A stretch of DNA of 64,000 bases from Jiella marina (GTDB lineage: Bacteria > Pseudomonadota > Alphaproteobacteria > Rhizobiales > Rhizobiaceae): positions 124,001 through 188,000 of the forward strand of contig NZ_JAKQZG010000006.1 of NCBI RefSeq assembly GCF_024359545.1, in the 5' to 3' direction. Shown in pieces: positions 1-10,300 of this stretch. Each line of letters begins with the position of its first letter. Position 1 is the stretch's first letter. Made by a program: the position numbers and the translations under genes. Below the pieces are notes generated by a model, which worked only from the letters and a program-made list of their open reading frames with translations, ran no database searches and was not told the DNA's origin.

Positions 1-342
1 GAACTGCGATTGTCGTTCCCGAATCCCGCACCCTCCCGGCACAGGCCGCCGGGCAGCCCGGATTTGTCGGAAGGTATCGGAGACTGACCGCCCGAGCGGC
101 CCGGTTGCCATTCAGTAAAAAAGATGGGCTGCGACGGTTCACGGACCGTTCACCGCTTTGGGAGCGGCCCGGCAGTTGATGCCGCTTGCCCGCAGAGGCT
201 AGCCGTCTAGTTTAGAACTGGAACAAAGATTCTGCAGCTCCTGATCGGGGGCTGGTACGGCCATGCGGCAATCTGGCCATGATCGCGCGGACGCGATCGA
301 AAAATCCACGAAATCGGTCAGTCACCGACCAGGAGGCGGAAC
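1..342. other. Non-coding leader upstream of the molybdenum hydroxylase operon
   Basis: No gene can be supported here. One frame is open from base 1 to a stop near 87 and could be the tail of an upstream gene, but it has no recognisable sequence. The last bases carry a perfect Shine-Dalgarno AGGAGG at 331-336, which sets the start of the next gene. I see no convincing promoter hexamers. Confidence 0.5.
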
Positions 343-801
343 GTGATCAACTTCACCTTGAACGGGCAAGAGAAGAGTTTCGACGGCGATCCGGAAACGC
401 CGCTATTGTGGGTGATCCGTGACGCCGAACGGCTCACTGGAACCAAATATGGTTGCGGCATCGCCCAGTGCGGCGCCTGCACCGTGCATGTCGACGGCAT
501 GACCCGCCGCTCCTGCATCACCCCGATCTCCTCGCTCGAAGGATCGAGCGTCACCACCATCGAGGCGGTCGAGGGGCGCGAGGCGGAAGCTGTGCAGGCC
601 GCCTGGACGGCGATCGACGTGCCGCAATGCGGCTACTGCCAGTCCGGGCAGATCATGTCGGCCGTGTCGCTTCTGCAGATGAACCCGGCGCCGAGTGACC
701 AGGACATCGACGACGCCATGGCCGGTAATATCTGCCGCTGTGCCACCTATCAGCGCATTCGCCAGGCGATCCACGACGCCGCCAAGACCCTGGAGGGCTG
801 A
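343..801 (+). CDS. iorA: (2Fe-2S)-binding subunit of a molybdenum hydroxylase, IorA-like
   Basis: This is the small electron-transfer subunit of a two-subunit xanthine-oxidase-family enzyme like isoquinoline 1-oxidoreductase; it passes electrons from the molybdenum centre. The 152 residues hold the usual two domains: a plant-type ferredoxin fold with Cys38, Cys43, Cys46 and Cys58, then a helical domain with Cys96, Cys99, Cys131 and Cys133, which together ligate two 2Fe-2S clusters. Length and spacing are normal. The start is GTG, chosen because AGGAGG lies six bases upstream. The large subunit follows after 3 bases, so the two are surely co-transcribed. The real substrate (an N-heterocycle or an aldehyde) cannot be read from sequence. 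Confidence 0.9.
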   Translation: MINFTLNGQEKSFDGDPETPLLWVIRDAERLTGTKYGCGIAQCGACTVHVDGMTRRSCITPISSLEGSSVTTIEAVEGREAEAVQAAWTAIDVPQCGYCQSGQIMSAVSLLQMNPAPSDQDIDDAMAGNICRCATYQRIRQAIHDAAKTLEG

Positions 802-804
802 CCC

Positions 805-2964
805 ATGGGTATCCAGAACATTCGTCCCACCCGCCGCTCCTTTCTCGCGGGCTCCGGCCTCGTCATCGGGGTCGCGCTGGCCGGCAAGTCGCGGGCGGCG
901 AGCGCGCTGATCCAGGGCGACCCCGCCGATGTCGAAGGCCCGGCCTCGCCGCTGAACGCGTTCGTTAGAGTCTCGCCCGACGGCACGGTCACGGTGCTCT
1001 CCAAGCACATCGAGTTCGGCCAAGGCCCCTATACGGGTCTCACCACCCTTGTCGCCGAAGAGATCGACGCAGACTGGTCGCAGATGCGGGTCGAAGCCGC
1101 GCCGGCCAATGACGAGCTCTATGCGAACCTCGCCTTCGGCCTGCAGGGAACCGGCGGATCCACCGCGATCGCCAATTCCTACGAGCAGATGCGCCGGGCA
1201 GGCGCGACCGCCAAGGCGATGCTCGTCGCGGCCGCCGCCGAGGCCTGGGGCGTGCCAGCAGGGGAGATCACCGTCTCCAAGGGCCGCATCCGCCATGAGG
1301 CATCCGGCAACGAGGCCGGCTTCGGCGAATTTGCCGAAAAGGCCGCCCAGATGGATCCGCCGTCTGACGTGCCGCTCAAGGACCCGAAGGACTTCGTGCT
1401 GATCGGCAAGGACCGGCCCAAGCTCGACACGCCGGAAAAGACCAATGGCAAGGCGGTCTTCACCCTCGATGTGCTTGCCGAGGACATGCTGATCGCCGTT
1501 GTCGCCCACCCGCATCATTTCGGCGCGACGGTGAAGAGCTTCGACGATACCGAAACCCGCAAGGTGCCGGGCGTCGTCGACGTGCAGCAGATCCCGCAGG
1601 GTGTCGCCGTCTATGCCGAGAATACGTTCGCGGCGCTGAAGGGCCGCGCCGCGCTCGAGATCGAATGGGATCTCTCCAAGGCGGAAACCCGTTCCAGCGA
1701 GGAAATCTACGACGACTACCGCGCCGAAACGTCAAATCCCGGCCTGGAAGCGGCCAATAATGGCGACGTCGAGGCCGCGCTCTCGTCCGAGGGCATCACC
1801 TCGCTCGACACTGAGATCGTGTTCCCCTTCCTTGCCCATGCCCCGATGGAGCCGCTCGACGCGGTGCTGATCAGGGCCGAGGACGGCTCGATCGATTGCT
1901 ACAACGGCGCGCAGTTCCCGGGTCAGGACAAGGCGGCGATCGCTGATGTCTGCGGCGTCGATCCCCAGAAGGTCCGAGTCAACACCCAGCTCGCGGGTGG
2001 CTCCTTCGGCCGGCGCGCGCAGTTCGGCTCGCCTTACATGCGCGAAGCCGCGGCGGTCTTCAAAGCCTCGGGCATGAACCGCCCAGTCAAGCATATGTGG
2101 ACGCGCGAGGACGACATTCGCGGCGGCTTCTACCGCCCGATCTACGTTCACTCGATCAAGGGCGCGATCGACGGGGATGGCAACATCACCGGCTGGGACC
2201 ACAAGATCGTCGGCCAGTCGATCATGAACAAGGACGAGCTCGACGAGACGAGCGTCGAAGGCACGTCCGACATGCCCTATGCGATCCCCAATCTGAGGGT
2301 CTATTCGCACCAGCCGAAAATTGGCGTGCCGGTTCTGTGGTGGCGCTCGGTCGGCCACACCCACACGGCCTTCGCCGTCGAGACCTTCCTTGACCGTCTG
2401 CTGGAACAGGCCGGCAAGGATCCCGTCGAAGGCAGGCTGGCGCTTCTTGAGGGCAGCCCGCGGCATGTCGGCGTGTTGAAGAAGGTCGCGGAGATCGCCG
2501 ATTGGGGGTCGCCCGTTCCGGAAGGCCGTCAGCGCGGCGTCGCCGTCCACAAGAGCTTCGACACCTATGTGGCCGAGATCGCCGAGGTCTCGATCGGCGA
2601 CGACGGCATGCCGAAGGTGCACAAGGTCTGGTGTGCGGTCGACTGCGGCGTCGCGGTGAATCCGAACATCATCAAGGCGCAGATGGAAGGCGGCATCGGC
2701 TACGGACTCGGGGCGATCCTCTACGATTCGGTCGATCTCGACCGCGGCGGCGCCGTCGTCCAGTCGAACTTCCACGACTACCGGTCCCTGCGGATCAACG
2801 AGATGCCGGAGGTCGAGGTCGCGATCATTGAATCGAGCGAGGCGCCGACCGGCGTAGGCGAACCGGGCACGCCGCCGATCGGCCCGGCGGTCGCCAATGC
2901 CTGGCGACGCCTGACCGGCCAGCCGGTTCAGCGGCTGCCGCTCTCACGCGGCGCAGTGGCCTGA
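805..2964 (+). CDS. iorB: Molybdopterin-binding catalytic subunit of a xanthine-oxidase-family enzyme, IorB-like
   Basis: This 719-residue large subunit binds the molybdenum cofactor and hydroxylates its substrate with water-derived oxygen. The N-terminus carries a twin-arginine motif (RRSFLAG) before a hydrophobic stretch, so the folded enzyme is expected to be exported to the periplasm with IorA as passenger. The C-terminal GVGEPG motif supplies the conserved catalytic glutamate (Glu686). It is translated 3 bases after iorA and followed by a secreted c-type cytochrome, a typical three-gene arrangement for periplasmic members. moaC and moeA, for cofactor synthesis, lie 27 kb away. Substrate unknown; family assignment is firm. 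Confidence 0.9.
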   Translation: MGIQNIRPTRRSFLAGSGLVIGVALAGKSRAASALIQGDPADVEGPASPLNAFVRVSPDGTVTVLSKHIEFGQGPYTGLTTLVAEEIDADWSQMRVEAAPANDELYANLAFGLQGTGGSTAIANSYEQMRRAGATAKAMLVAAAAEAWGVPAGEITVSKGRIRHEASGNEAGFGEFAEKAAQMDPPSDVPLKDPKDFVLIGKDRPKLDTPEKTNGKAVFTLDVLAEDMLIAVVAHPHHFGATVKSFDDTETRKVPGVVDVQQIPQGVAVYAENTFAALKGRAALEIEWDLSKAETRSSEEIYDDYRAETSNPGLEAANNGDVEAALSSEGITSLDTEIVFPFLAHAPMEPLDAVLIRAEDGSIDCYNGAQFPGQDKAAIADVCGVDPQKVRVNTQLAGGSFGRRAQFGSPYMREAAAVFKASGMNRPVKHMWTREDDIRGGFYRPIYVHSIKGAIDGDGNITGWDHKIVGQSIMNKDELDETSVEGTSDMPYAIPNLRVYSHQPKIGVPVLWWRSVGHTHTAFAVETFLDRLLEQAGKDPVEGRLALLEGSPRHVGVLKKVAEIADWGSPVPEGRQRGVAVHKSFDTYVAEIAEVSIGDDGMPKVHKVWCAVDCGVAVNPNIIKAQMEGGIGYGLGAILYDSVDLDRGGAVVQSNFHDYRSLRINEMPEVEVAIIESSEAPTGVGEPGTPPIGPAVANAWRRLTGQPVQRLPLSRGAVA

Positions 2965-3012
2965 TCACGATTGCCTCTTCGCCAAGACGACACGAAAGAA
3001 GGCCGACAGACG

Positions 3013-3714
3013 ATGCACATTAACAAGAAGGCGGCGTGGCCGGTGAGCGTGATCCTGGCCGCGGGTATGGTCTCTGCGGCCATGCTTCCGGGATTGGCGC
3101 AGGATCGCGCTCCGGAAGCGCCGGCCCCGTCGACCCCGGACGTTTCCGCCATGGAGACCCGTGAACAGGCCGGGCTCAAGAGCGTGTCCGACTTCGACGA
3201 TATCGCCGACGAGCGCGAGCGCTCCGTCGCGATCTTCGAGGAGACCGGAAAGGTGCTCCTGCATCCGCGCTGCGTGAACTGCCATCCGGCCGGCGATCGG
3301 CCGCTACAGGGCATGGACATGCAGTTGCACCAGCCGCCGGTCAAACGCGGCGCCGCCAATTTCGGCGTGCCGGGCATGATGTGCAACACCTGCCACGGCC
3401 CGGAGAACGTTCAGGTCGTGGCCCAGACCGAGGACATCAAGTCAATCCCGGGCAATCCCAACTGGCATCTGGCGCCGATCGAAATGGCCTGGCAGGGCCG
3501 CTCGCTCGCCGAGATCTGCCGCCAGATCAAGGACGAGGACCGCAACGGCGGCAAAACGCTGGCCGACCTGGTCGGCCACATGGCGAATGACGATCTGGTC
3601 GGCTGGGGCTGGAATCCGGGCGAAGGCCGCGAACCGGTTCCCGGCACGCAGGCGCAGTTCGGCGACCTCTACAAGGCCTGGGCCGCGACCGGCGCGCATT
3701 GCCCGGAAAGTTGA
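3013..3714 (+). CDS. Exported c-type cytochrome, probable electron acceptor of the IorAB enzyme
   Basis: The 233-residue protein begins with a cleavable signal peptide (positive start, hydrophobic core at about residues 10-28, cleavage near AQ-D) and has two haem-binding motifs, CVNCH at 87-91 and CNTCH at 124-128, so it is probably a dihaem periplasmic cytochrome c. Such proteins are encoded next to IorAB-like enzymes, where they presumably take electrons from the iron-sulfur subunit towards the respiratory chain. The ATG at 3013 was preferred over an in-frame TTG at 2971 because it directly precedes the signal peptide and has AAGG ten bases upstream. A strong terminator follows at 3782-3809, closing the three-gene operon. 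Confidence 0.8.
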   Translation: MHINKKAAWPVSVILAAGMVSAAMLPGLAQDRAPEAPAPSTPDVSAMETREQAGLKSVSDFDDIADERERSVAIFEETGKVLLHPRCVNCHPAGDRPLQGMDMQLHQPPVKRGAANFGVPGMMCNTCHGPENVQVVAQTEDIKSIPGNPNWHLAPIEMAWQGRSLAEICRQIKDEDRNGGKTLADLVGHMANDDLVGWGWNPGEGREPVPGTQAQFGDLYKAWAATGAHCPES

Positions 3715-3781
3715 TCTGCCAAAAGAGCGACGGGCGTCCGATTGGGCGCACGCAGGACATTCCAATTCCTGGAATTCAAGA

Positions 3782-3809
3782 AGCGGCCCGACCTTCGGGC
3801 CGCTTTTTT
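3782..3809 (+). terminator. Rho-independent terminator of the iorAB-cytochrome operon
   Basis: A perfect 10-bp stem (3782-3791 pairs with 3795-3804) with a 3-base loop is followed by a run of six T. It lies 67 bases after the cytochrome gene. The opposite strand has no T run, so it acts on plus-strand transcripts only. Confidence 0.9.
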
Positions 3810-3850
3810 CTATGGATGACGCCAAAGCCGTGACGTCTGGCTGTGCATCA

Positions 3851-3878
3851 CCGGCTGCGCGGCCCTACTCGCAGCCGG
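3851..3878. repeat. Perfect 9-bp inverted repeat downstream of the type I secretion adaptor gene
   Basis: CCGGCTGCG at 3851-3859 pairs with CGCAGCCGG at 3870-3878 around a 10-base loop. It is about 90 bases past the stop of the minus-strand adaptor gene. Neither strand has a T tract, so if it helps termination it would do so with a factor or by stabilising the mRNA end. Confidence 0.4.
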
Positions 3879-3969
3879 CTCCTTCATCCCGGAACAGTGA
3901 CCGAGACCTTCCGGTGTGCAGGATGCAGAAACGCGTTGGCACAGACGCCCCCGCCTGCACGCGTGAACA

Positions 3970-5289
3970 TCACTGCTCGCGGAAAGCCTTGTTGAAACTG
4001 TCCTCGATCGGCTCGATGAAATATTCGAGCGGGGTGCGTTCGCCGGTGAGCACGAGAACGTCGGCCGGCATGCCGGGATAGAGTTCGAGGCCCTGCAGCA
4101 TCTTGCGCTGCTCTTCGGTGAAGCGGACCTCGGCCGTGTAGTAGCTGGTACCCGATCGTTCGTCGGTGAGCGCATCGGCCGAAACCGACGTCACCGTCCC
4201 CAGAAGGATCGGCAGCGAACGCTGCTTGAAGGCCATCAGCTTGATCTCGGCTTCGAGCCCGGTGTGGACGCTGTCGATGTCGAGTGGCGAAATCCGCGCA
4301 TCGATGACGAGTTCGACGTCGCTCGGCACGATGTCGAGGATCGGCTCACCCGGTTTGACCACCCCGCCCGTCGTGACCTGCTGGAGTTGGACGATCCGGC
4401 CCGAGATCGGCGCGACGATCGCTGTGCGGGTTTCGACGTCGCTCGCCGCCGTCAGCCGATCGGTCAGTTCGCTGATCTTGGTCCGGGTCTGCTGCAATTC
4501 GGCGCTCACCTCGTCGCGGCGCGTGTTCTTGAGGTCGACGATCTGCAGCTTCGCCTCGGAGATCGACTGCTCGGCGCTGGCGATCATGCCGACCTGTTCG
4601 CCGCGCTCGCCACGGAGCTGGGCGAGTTCCCTCTCCAGGGCAAGCAGCCGCGGGCGCTTCTCGAAGCCGCGCTTGGTCAGGTCGCGAACGGTCTTCAATT
4701 CCTCCTGGACGATGAGGATCTGGCGCTCGGCCGAATCGCGCTGCGCGGTATGCGCCTGGATCTGGGATTTGAGCTGCCCGATCTTCTGTTCGAGAAGGTC
4801 GGTGCGTCCTTCGAGGCTCAAGCGGCGATTCTCGAAGATGCTGGTCTGACCGCTGATCGCGATCTCGACCCGCGGGTTGTCCCGGGCATTGAGAAGCGAC
4901 TGCGGAAAGGTGATCTCTTCGGCGCCGCTCCGCTCGGCCATGAGACGCGCCTCGGCGGCCCGCAAGGACTGGAGCTGGCTCTCCAGGAGTTCCGACATCG
5001 CGCTTGCCTGCACGTCGTCGAGGCGCAGCAGAACCTGGCCTTCCTCGACGTAGTCGCCCTCCTTGACCATGATCTCGCGGACGATGCCGCCTTCGAGATG
5101 CTCCACCGTCTTGCGGCGCCCCTCGACGCGAACCTGGCCGCTGCCATAGGCGGCACTGGCGATCGGCGTCACCACGGCCCAGGCGCCGAAGCCGCCGAAG
5201 AACAGGGCGATCGTTGTCACGCCCACGAGCAGCGGGGTGAAGAATTGCGGCCGCTTCGGCGCCGGCGCAGCGTAGTCTTTCTGAGCCAT
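3970..5289 (-). CDS. prtE: Type I secretion periplasmic adaptor, HlyD/PrtE family
   Basis: This membrane-fusion protein (439 residues) links the inner-membrane ABC exporter to a TolC-type outer-membrane channel. It has a short cytoplasmic N-terminus, one transmembrane segment at about residues 16-40, a lipoyl/beta-barrel half (VEGRRKTVEHLEGGIV), a long coiled-coil hairpin through the middle, and the returning barrel half with the family signature around GLEAEIKLMAF. Length is normal for PrtE-like adaptors. It starts 6 bases after the ABC subunit gene, so the two are one operon. No TolC homologue and no RTX-type substrate gene is found nearby, so the cargo is unknown. Confidence 0.93.
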   Translation of the reverse strand: MAQKDYAAPAPKRPQFFTPLLVGVTTIALFFGGFGAWAVVTPIASAAYGSGQVRVEGRRKTVEHLEGGIVREIMVKEGDYVEEGQVLLRLDDVQASAMSELLESQLQSLRAAEARLMAERSGAEEITFPQSLLNARDNPRVEIAISGQTSIFENRRLSLEGRTDLLEQKIGQLKSQIQAHTAQRDSAERQILIVQEELKTVRDLTKRGFEKRPRLLALERELAQLRGERGEQVGMIASAEQSISEAKLQIVDLKNTRRDEVSAELQQTRTKISELTDRLTAASDVETRTAIVAPISGRIVQLQQVTTGGVVKPGEPILDIVPSDVELVIDARISPLDIDSVHTGLEAEIKLMAFKQRSLPILLGTVTSVSADALTDERSGTSYYTAEVRFTEEQRKMLQGLELYPGMPADVLVLTGERTPLEYFIEPIEDSFNKAFREQ

Positions 5290-5295
5290 GGTCGA

Positions 5296-7089
5296 TTAGC
5301 CTCCGTTCGGCAGCGGAACGATTTTCTGTGGTCTGAGCACGCCCCCGCCGGAGCCCGTGGCGGCGGTCTTTGCCGGCGCCGCCGGCTTGCTCGGCTGTGG
5401 CTGCGGTGTCTTTTCCTGGCCCTGCGGCTGCTTGACCAGGCGCGCGATCACTTCCTGGCGCGGACCGAAGGCTTCCACCTGGCCCTCGCGCAACAGCAGC
5501 ATCTTGTCGACATGCTGGACGAGCGAGGGGCGATGGGTGACGACGAGGACCGTCGCCCCCGCCTTCTTCAGCGCATCCATCGTCGCCATCAGGGCAATCT
5601 CGCCATCGCTGTCGAGGTTGGAATTCGGCTCGTCCATGACGAGAAGCCGCGGCTGCCCGTAAACGGCGCGTGCCAGCGCGATGCGCTGCCTCTGGCCGCC
5701 GGACAGATGTTGTCCGCCCTCCCCGATCTCGGTCTCGTAGCCATTGGGAAGCCGAACGATGAGATCGTGCACGCGGGCGAGTTTGGCCGCGGCGACGACC
5801 TTCTCCGGGTCCACGTCCCCGAGCCGGGCAATGTTTTCGGCGACCGTGCCGGCGAAGAGTTCCACGTCCTGAGGCAGATAGCCGACATATTTGTTCATCT
5901 GCTCGCGGTTCCAGGTGAACACGTCGGCGCCGTCGAGGCGGACCAAGCCGCGCGTGGGCGGCAAGGCTCCCACGACGAGGCGGGCGAGCGTCGACTTGCC
6001 GGCGCCCGAGGGCCCCACGACGGCCAGCGATTCCCCGGCTTCAAGCGTGAAGTTCACGCCCTTCAGGATCGGCGCGCCGCCCTTCTGAGGCGTCATGACC
6101 AGTCCTTCGCAGGCGATATGGCCCTTCGGCTCGGGCAGTTCCATGGCTTCGGTGCGGAAGCGCGGCTCGGCGACGAACTCTTTCAGACGCCGCCATGCGC
6201 CACGCACTGTGACGATGTTCTTCCACGATCCGATACACTGCTCGATGGGACCCACGGCCCGGGTCAGAAGAATCGAGGCGGCGATCATCACACCGCCTGT
6301 CGCTTCCTGATTGAGCACGAGCCACGCGCCGAGGCCGAGGGTCAGGCTCTGAACGAACATGCGGAAGAACTTGGTGATCGCGGCGATCGTCGTCGTGCGC
6401 CCGAAAACCTGGTCCTGAAGTTCCAGCGCTCCGCCGTTCCGCTCGCGCCATTTCCGCGAGATGTTGCCCATCATGCCCATGGCTTCGATGACTTCGACGT
6501 TGCGCACGGTGGCGTTCAGCTCGCGCCGGGCCACCATCGCCATCTCGTTGGATTTCGCGATGGCGTCACGCGTGACGAATTCTCCGATCAGGCCGAGCAG
6601 GACGAGAATGACCACGGTCCCTAGGGCGAGATAGCCGAAATAGGGATGCAGCAGGAAGCTCGCGCCGAGGAAGATCAGCGTCCATGGCAGATCGAACATC
6701 GCCTTCATGCCGGTCGACGGCACGAAATTCCGCAAGGTCGCCAGATCGTTGATCGATTCCGCGCCATAGCTGCGCCCGCGAATGCGGCTTTCGATCGCGC
6801 GCTCGAACAGGACCGGCGACAATTTGTGGTCCAGCCATGTGCCGACCGATGCCAGGACACGGCCTCGCGCATATTCCAGCATGGCGAGCGTGATCAGAGC
6901 CAATGCCAGGATCAAGGTCAGATAGATCAACGTATCCATGCTGCGGCTCGACAGCACGCGATCGTAGACCTGCAACATGTAGAGAGGGGCGGCGAGGAGC
7001 AGAAGGTTTTCGCCGAAGCTGAACACGGCGACCGCAATCATGCCCTTGCGGCTCGCAGAGACAGCTTCCCCCATGCGTTCTGTCGACAT
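5296..7089 (-). CDS. prtD: Type I secretion ABC permease/ATPase, PrtD family
   Basis: The 597-residue exporter half-transporter pumps an unfolded protein across the inner membrane into the adaptor and outer-membrane channel. The membrane domain covers about residues 15-290. The nucleotide-binding domain has Walker A GPSGAGKST (359-367), the signature LSGGQ (462-466) and Walker B LLVMDEP (about 482-488). There is no N-terminal C39 peptidase domain, so the cargo should carry an uncleaved C-terminal signal. A Pro/Ala-rich tail of about 40 residues follows the ATPase. GGAG lies 10 bases before the ATG. A promoter is visible just upstream and prtE follows closely. Confidence 0.93.
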   Translation of the reverse strand: MSTERMGEAVSASRKGMIAVAVFSFGENLLLLAAPLYMLQVYDRVLSSRSMDTLIYLTLILALALITLAMLEYARGRVLASVGTWLDHKLSPVLFERAIESRIRGRSYGAESINDLATLRNFVPSTGMKAMFDLPWTLIFLGASFLLHPYFGYLALGTVVILVLLGLIGEFVTRDAIAKSNEMAMVARRELNATVRNVEVIEAMGMMGNISRKWRERNGGALELQDQVFGRTTTIAAITKFFRMFVQSLTLGLGAWLVLNQEATGGVMIAASILLTRAVGPIEQCIGSWKNIVTVRGAWRRLKEFVAEPRFRTEAMELPEPKGHIACEGLVMTPQKGGAPILKGVNFTLEAGESLAVVGPSGAGKSTLARLVVGALPPTRGLVRLDGADVFTWNREQMNKYVGYLPQDVELFAGTVAENIARLGDVDPEKVVAAAKLARVHDLIVRLPNGYETEIGEGGQHLSGGQRQRIALARAVYGQPRLLVMDEPNSNLDSDGEIALMATMDALKKAGATVLVVTHRPSLVQHVDKMLLLREGQVEAFGPRQEVIARLVKQPQGQEKTPQPQPSKPAAPAKTAATGSGGGVLRPQKIVPLPNGG

Positions 7090-7121
7090 GAACGCTCAAC
7101 TCCAAACAAGCCCCGACGCTA

Positions 7122-7151
7122 AGTATAGCACGGCGTTAGCATGACTGTCAG
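7122..7151 (-). promoter_or_regulatory. Sigma-70-type promoter of the prtDE operon
   Basis: On the minus strand CTGACA (7146-7151) and TATACT (7122-7127) are separated by 18 bases; each hexamer matches the consensus at five of six positions. The predicted transcript would have a leader of about 25 bases before the prtD ATG. Confidence 0.55.
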
Positions 7152-7194
7152 TTGATCACTAGAATTTAAGCGGCCGCGTTTCCGGCAAGCTTAA

Positions 7195-7221
7195 GATGGC
7201 GCCGTCGGATGGGGCGCCATC
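7195..7221 (-). terminator. Hairpin after the glycosyltransferase operon, possible terminator
   Basis: A perfect 9-bp stem (7195-7203 with 7213-7221) and 9-base loop sits about 125 bases past the stop of the 1321-residue glycosyltransferase and upstream of the prtD promoter. On the minus strand the stem is followed by TTAAGCTT, a weak U-rich tail, so intrinsic termination is plausible but not certain. It separates the polysaccharide genes from the secretion operon. Confidence 0.45.
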
Positions 7222-7346
7222 GCGTCACGGCGCATGGGGAGAGCGCCACAGGGCGCCTTCAGACGGAGCCGAAGCGCCGCCCACGCCGATTTCAAACGAG
7301 GTTCGCACCTCGGCCTCGGGCTGCAGACCCGAAGCCTTCCTTAGAG

Positions 7347-10300
7347 TCATCCGTTGATCACGGCTTGGACCCTCTCCGTCTCCACACTGCGCGATTCCAG
7401 AAGCTTGTCGGGAATCGTCTTCGCCTTTTGGTCGAGATCGTGCCCTGAACGGGCCGCGGCTTCGCCGATCAGTTCACGATAGATCCCGACGAGTTCGTCT
7501 GCCTGATCCCCTGCCGTACGCAGCTCCGGCTTGACGCCTGGCGATCTGAGATACCGTTCCGGGTTCCTGTCGATCTCGCGCAGGGCATTGACGATCCCCT
7601 GCGGACTGGAGACGTCGACCTTGAAGCCGTTCTCGCCGACGATCACATCCTCGCCGATCGCCCCGCGATCGGACGCGAGCACCCAGCAGCCACATGTCAG
7701 TGCCTCGCGGGTCACGAGCCCGTAAGCCTCCGGCCAGACCGAAGGCGCGACGAGCACGTCGAGTTCGCTGTAGAGCTCCGCCACACGCGCCTGGGGCACC
7801 TTGGGCCGGATGTCCAGTTCGGTCGTTCCCAGCATGCCGCGGCGCGTCGAGCCGGCGGGCATGGCGTGGTCGATCAGCACAAAGCGCAGATTCTGAAAAT
7901 CCTCACTGAGCAGAGCACTCTGGATCAGGTGGAAGCCCTTGTGACGCGCCAAGCCGCCGATGAAGCCGAGCCTGACCTTACCGTCCGGCGAGGGCTTGCG
8001 CGGCAGGGGCTCGATCTGGGACGCCCCGTTCGGCACCGAAAGAACATTGGTAAGTCCGACACTGCGATGGATATCCGCAAAGGCGTTCGAAACAGCCAGA
8101 ACCCGCTCCGCTCCCATGAGGCATTCGCGAAGCTGCATCCGGCCGGCGAATTTCTCGGCCGGGATCTTGCCGAGCTGCGAGGCGGGATTGCCGTGATCGT
8201 AGAGGACGATGCGATCGTCCTTTCCAAGCAGAAACTGCTCGTCGGAAATCCACCAACCGTCATGGGCGGTGATCACATAGGGAATGCCGCGCCGCCGCGC
8301 CTCCAGCACGATGGCCGTCGTCAGGCGCTGGATGCAGTGGAAGTGAATGATGTCCGGTTGGCAGACGTCGAGATATTCGGAGAAAACCTTCCCCATTTCC
8401 TCATCATGGACACGCCGGTCGATATCGGGAAGATCCGGCGTTGTTACGCCGACGACGCGCACACCATCGGACGCGTGGCTTGAAACCTTGTAGCCCTCGC
8501 TGGCGCCTTCGATCGAACAGAAGACCTCGAAGCTGAACTCGTCAGAATATTTCTGCTTGAGATGCCGGACATTGTCGTGAACGACACGCGTCGCCCCGCC
8601 GATCGCCTGCGGGGGATAAAAGACGTTGACGATCAGCACCCGCTTTCTCTTGTCCGGCTCCGGCAGCGTGACGGCGCGGATGGTTTCGGTGATGCTCTCG
8701 GCCATCGCCGGAATGCTGTAGCGGGTAAGCGCCTTCTCTCGCGCCTTTTCGCCGACCCTACGCCGCAGATCGGCGTCCTTGACGAGACGCTCCAGCGCCC
8801 TTGTCCAGTCTTCCGGTGTTCGACATAAAAGCCCATCAACGCCATCATCCAGGATGTCGCGATAGAGCGCGGTATCGCTGACGACCGAGGGAATCCCGAG
8901 CATGGCCGCTTCCAGCCATTTGATCTCGCTCTTCACATCGGTCGTGGGCGCAGGTTTGAGAACGGCGAGGTTGATGTCCGCCGCCGAGAGCGTCGACCAG
9001 TATTGATGAACATCCCAGACCGGCGGCAACAGGATCAGCTGATCCTCGATTTCCTGAAGTTTGGGGCCCGCCGTCATGTAGCCGGCCAGAACGATCGAGA
9101 TCCTGTCGCCATACTTCCTGGCGAGATGAAGCAGGGCGGGAACGACCAGTTCCTGGAAATCCTGCTTGTGTGCTTTCGTCCCGGAGCCATAGAAGATCGT
9201 CACCCTGTCGCCGGAGTGGTTGTTGACGACATGGCCAATATGCTGCGCATGCGGGCTGCTCAGCGCGTTGGGATGGACGAAGGACCGGGTCCCGGGCGCG
9301 ATCTTGTCGACATAGGGGATCAGCGGCTTGGTGGAAACCAGCGCATGGTCGCAATAGCGTAAGGCCGAACGGAACAGTGGCGCGCCCAGAGCGAGACCAT
9401 TGTGTTCCTCAATCGTGATCTGATTGTCGAAATTCTCGAGGGGCGGCGGATAGAGGTCGGAATCGAAGATCAGATCGTCGATCTCGTAGAACACCGCGCA
9501 GCCGATCTCCCGCGCTTTCTCGATCGAGCGGATGATCTCGTAGTAAGCCGGCACGCGGAAGAAGATGGCGACGTCGAAGCAGTGCACCTTTTCCAGGAAC
9601 GCATCGACCCCATTGCGGAAATCGAACACCTCCACCGCGAAACCGGCCGCCTTCAGCTGCTCGACCTTCTGGTCGACGCGGTAAAAGCGGCATTGCGGAA
9701 GATCGAGATTGGAGACGAGGGCGACGGAACGGGCATAACGGCGCTCAGCGGTGTCTGTGGCGACCACGAGGTCGTGCACCCTGTCACAATCCGCCTCGAT
9801 GCGCGCCAGCCCCTCATGGAGTTCGCCTTTTTCGGCAGCGGCCCCCGCCAGACGCCAGGATGCCGTGAGAAACCTCGGGCCCATGTCGTGGAACCGGCGA
9901 CGGATGCCGAGATCGGAAGGAAAGCGCTGCGATCCCTTGCGCAACCACGCGAGCGCTCCATGCAGGTCACCCACCATTTCACGGCAATGGGCCAGGTTGA
10001 TGAACGTCCAGATATGGGCGTCGTCCTGCTCGGCGAGTTGTTCGTAGATAGCGCCGGCCTGGAGATAACATTGGCGGCGCAGCAGACAGTCTGCATAGTG
10101 GCGGAGCGCCGGCGTAAAGTCGGGAACCGCCTGCAGGATCTTCTGGTAGGCCAGAAGGGCCTCGTCATCCCGGCCTTCCAGAACCAGACGATCGGCGATG
10201 AGCACCAGCAGTTGGGCGTGCCGCGGTTCGATCACCAGATGGGAAGAGGGGTTGACCAGCACGTCGCGCATCAGGGCATTCATGCGAGAGACGAACGTAT

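Noticed and set aside
201-216. GAAC-like pair near the window start as a LexA box
   Set aside because: The two GAAC units are only 2 bases apart instead of 7.
4264-6624. A 786-codon plus-strand open frame antisense to prtE and prtD
   Set aside because: Low-complexity His/Arg/Asp/Leu-rich translation with no family; a typical shadow of high-GC genes on the other strand, both of which are firmly identified.
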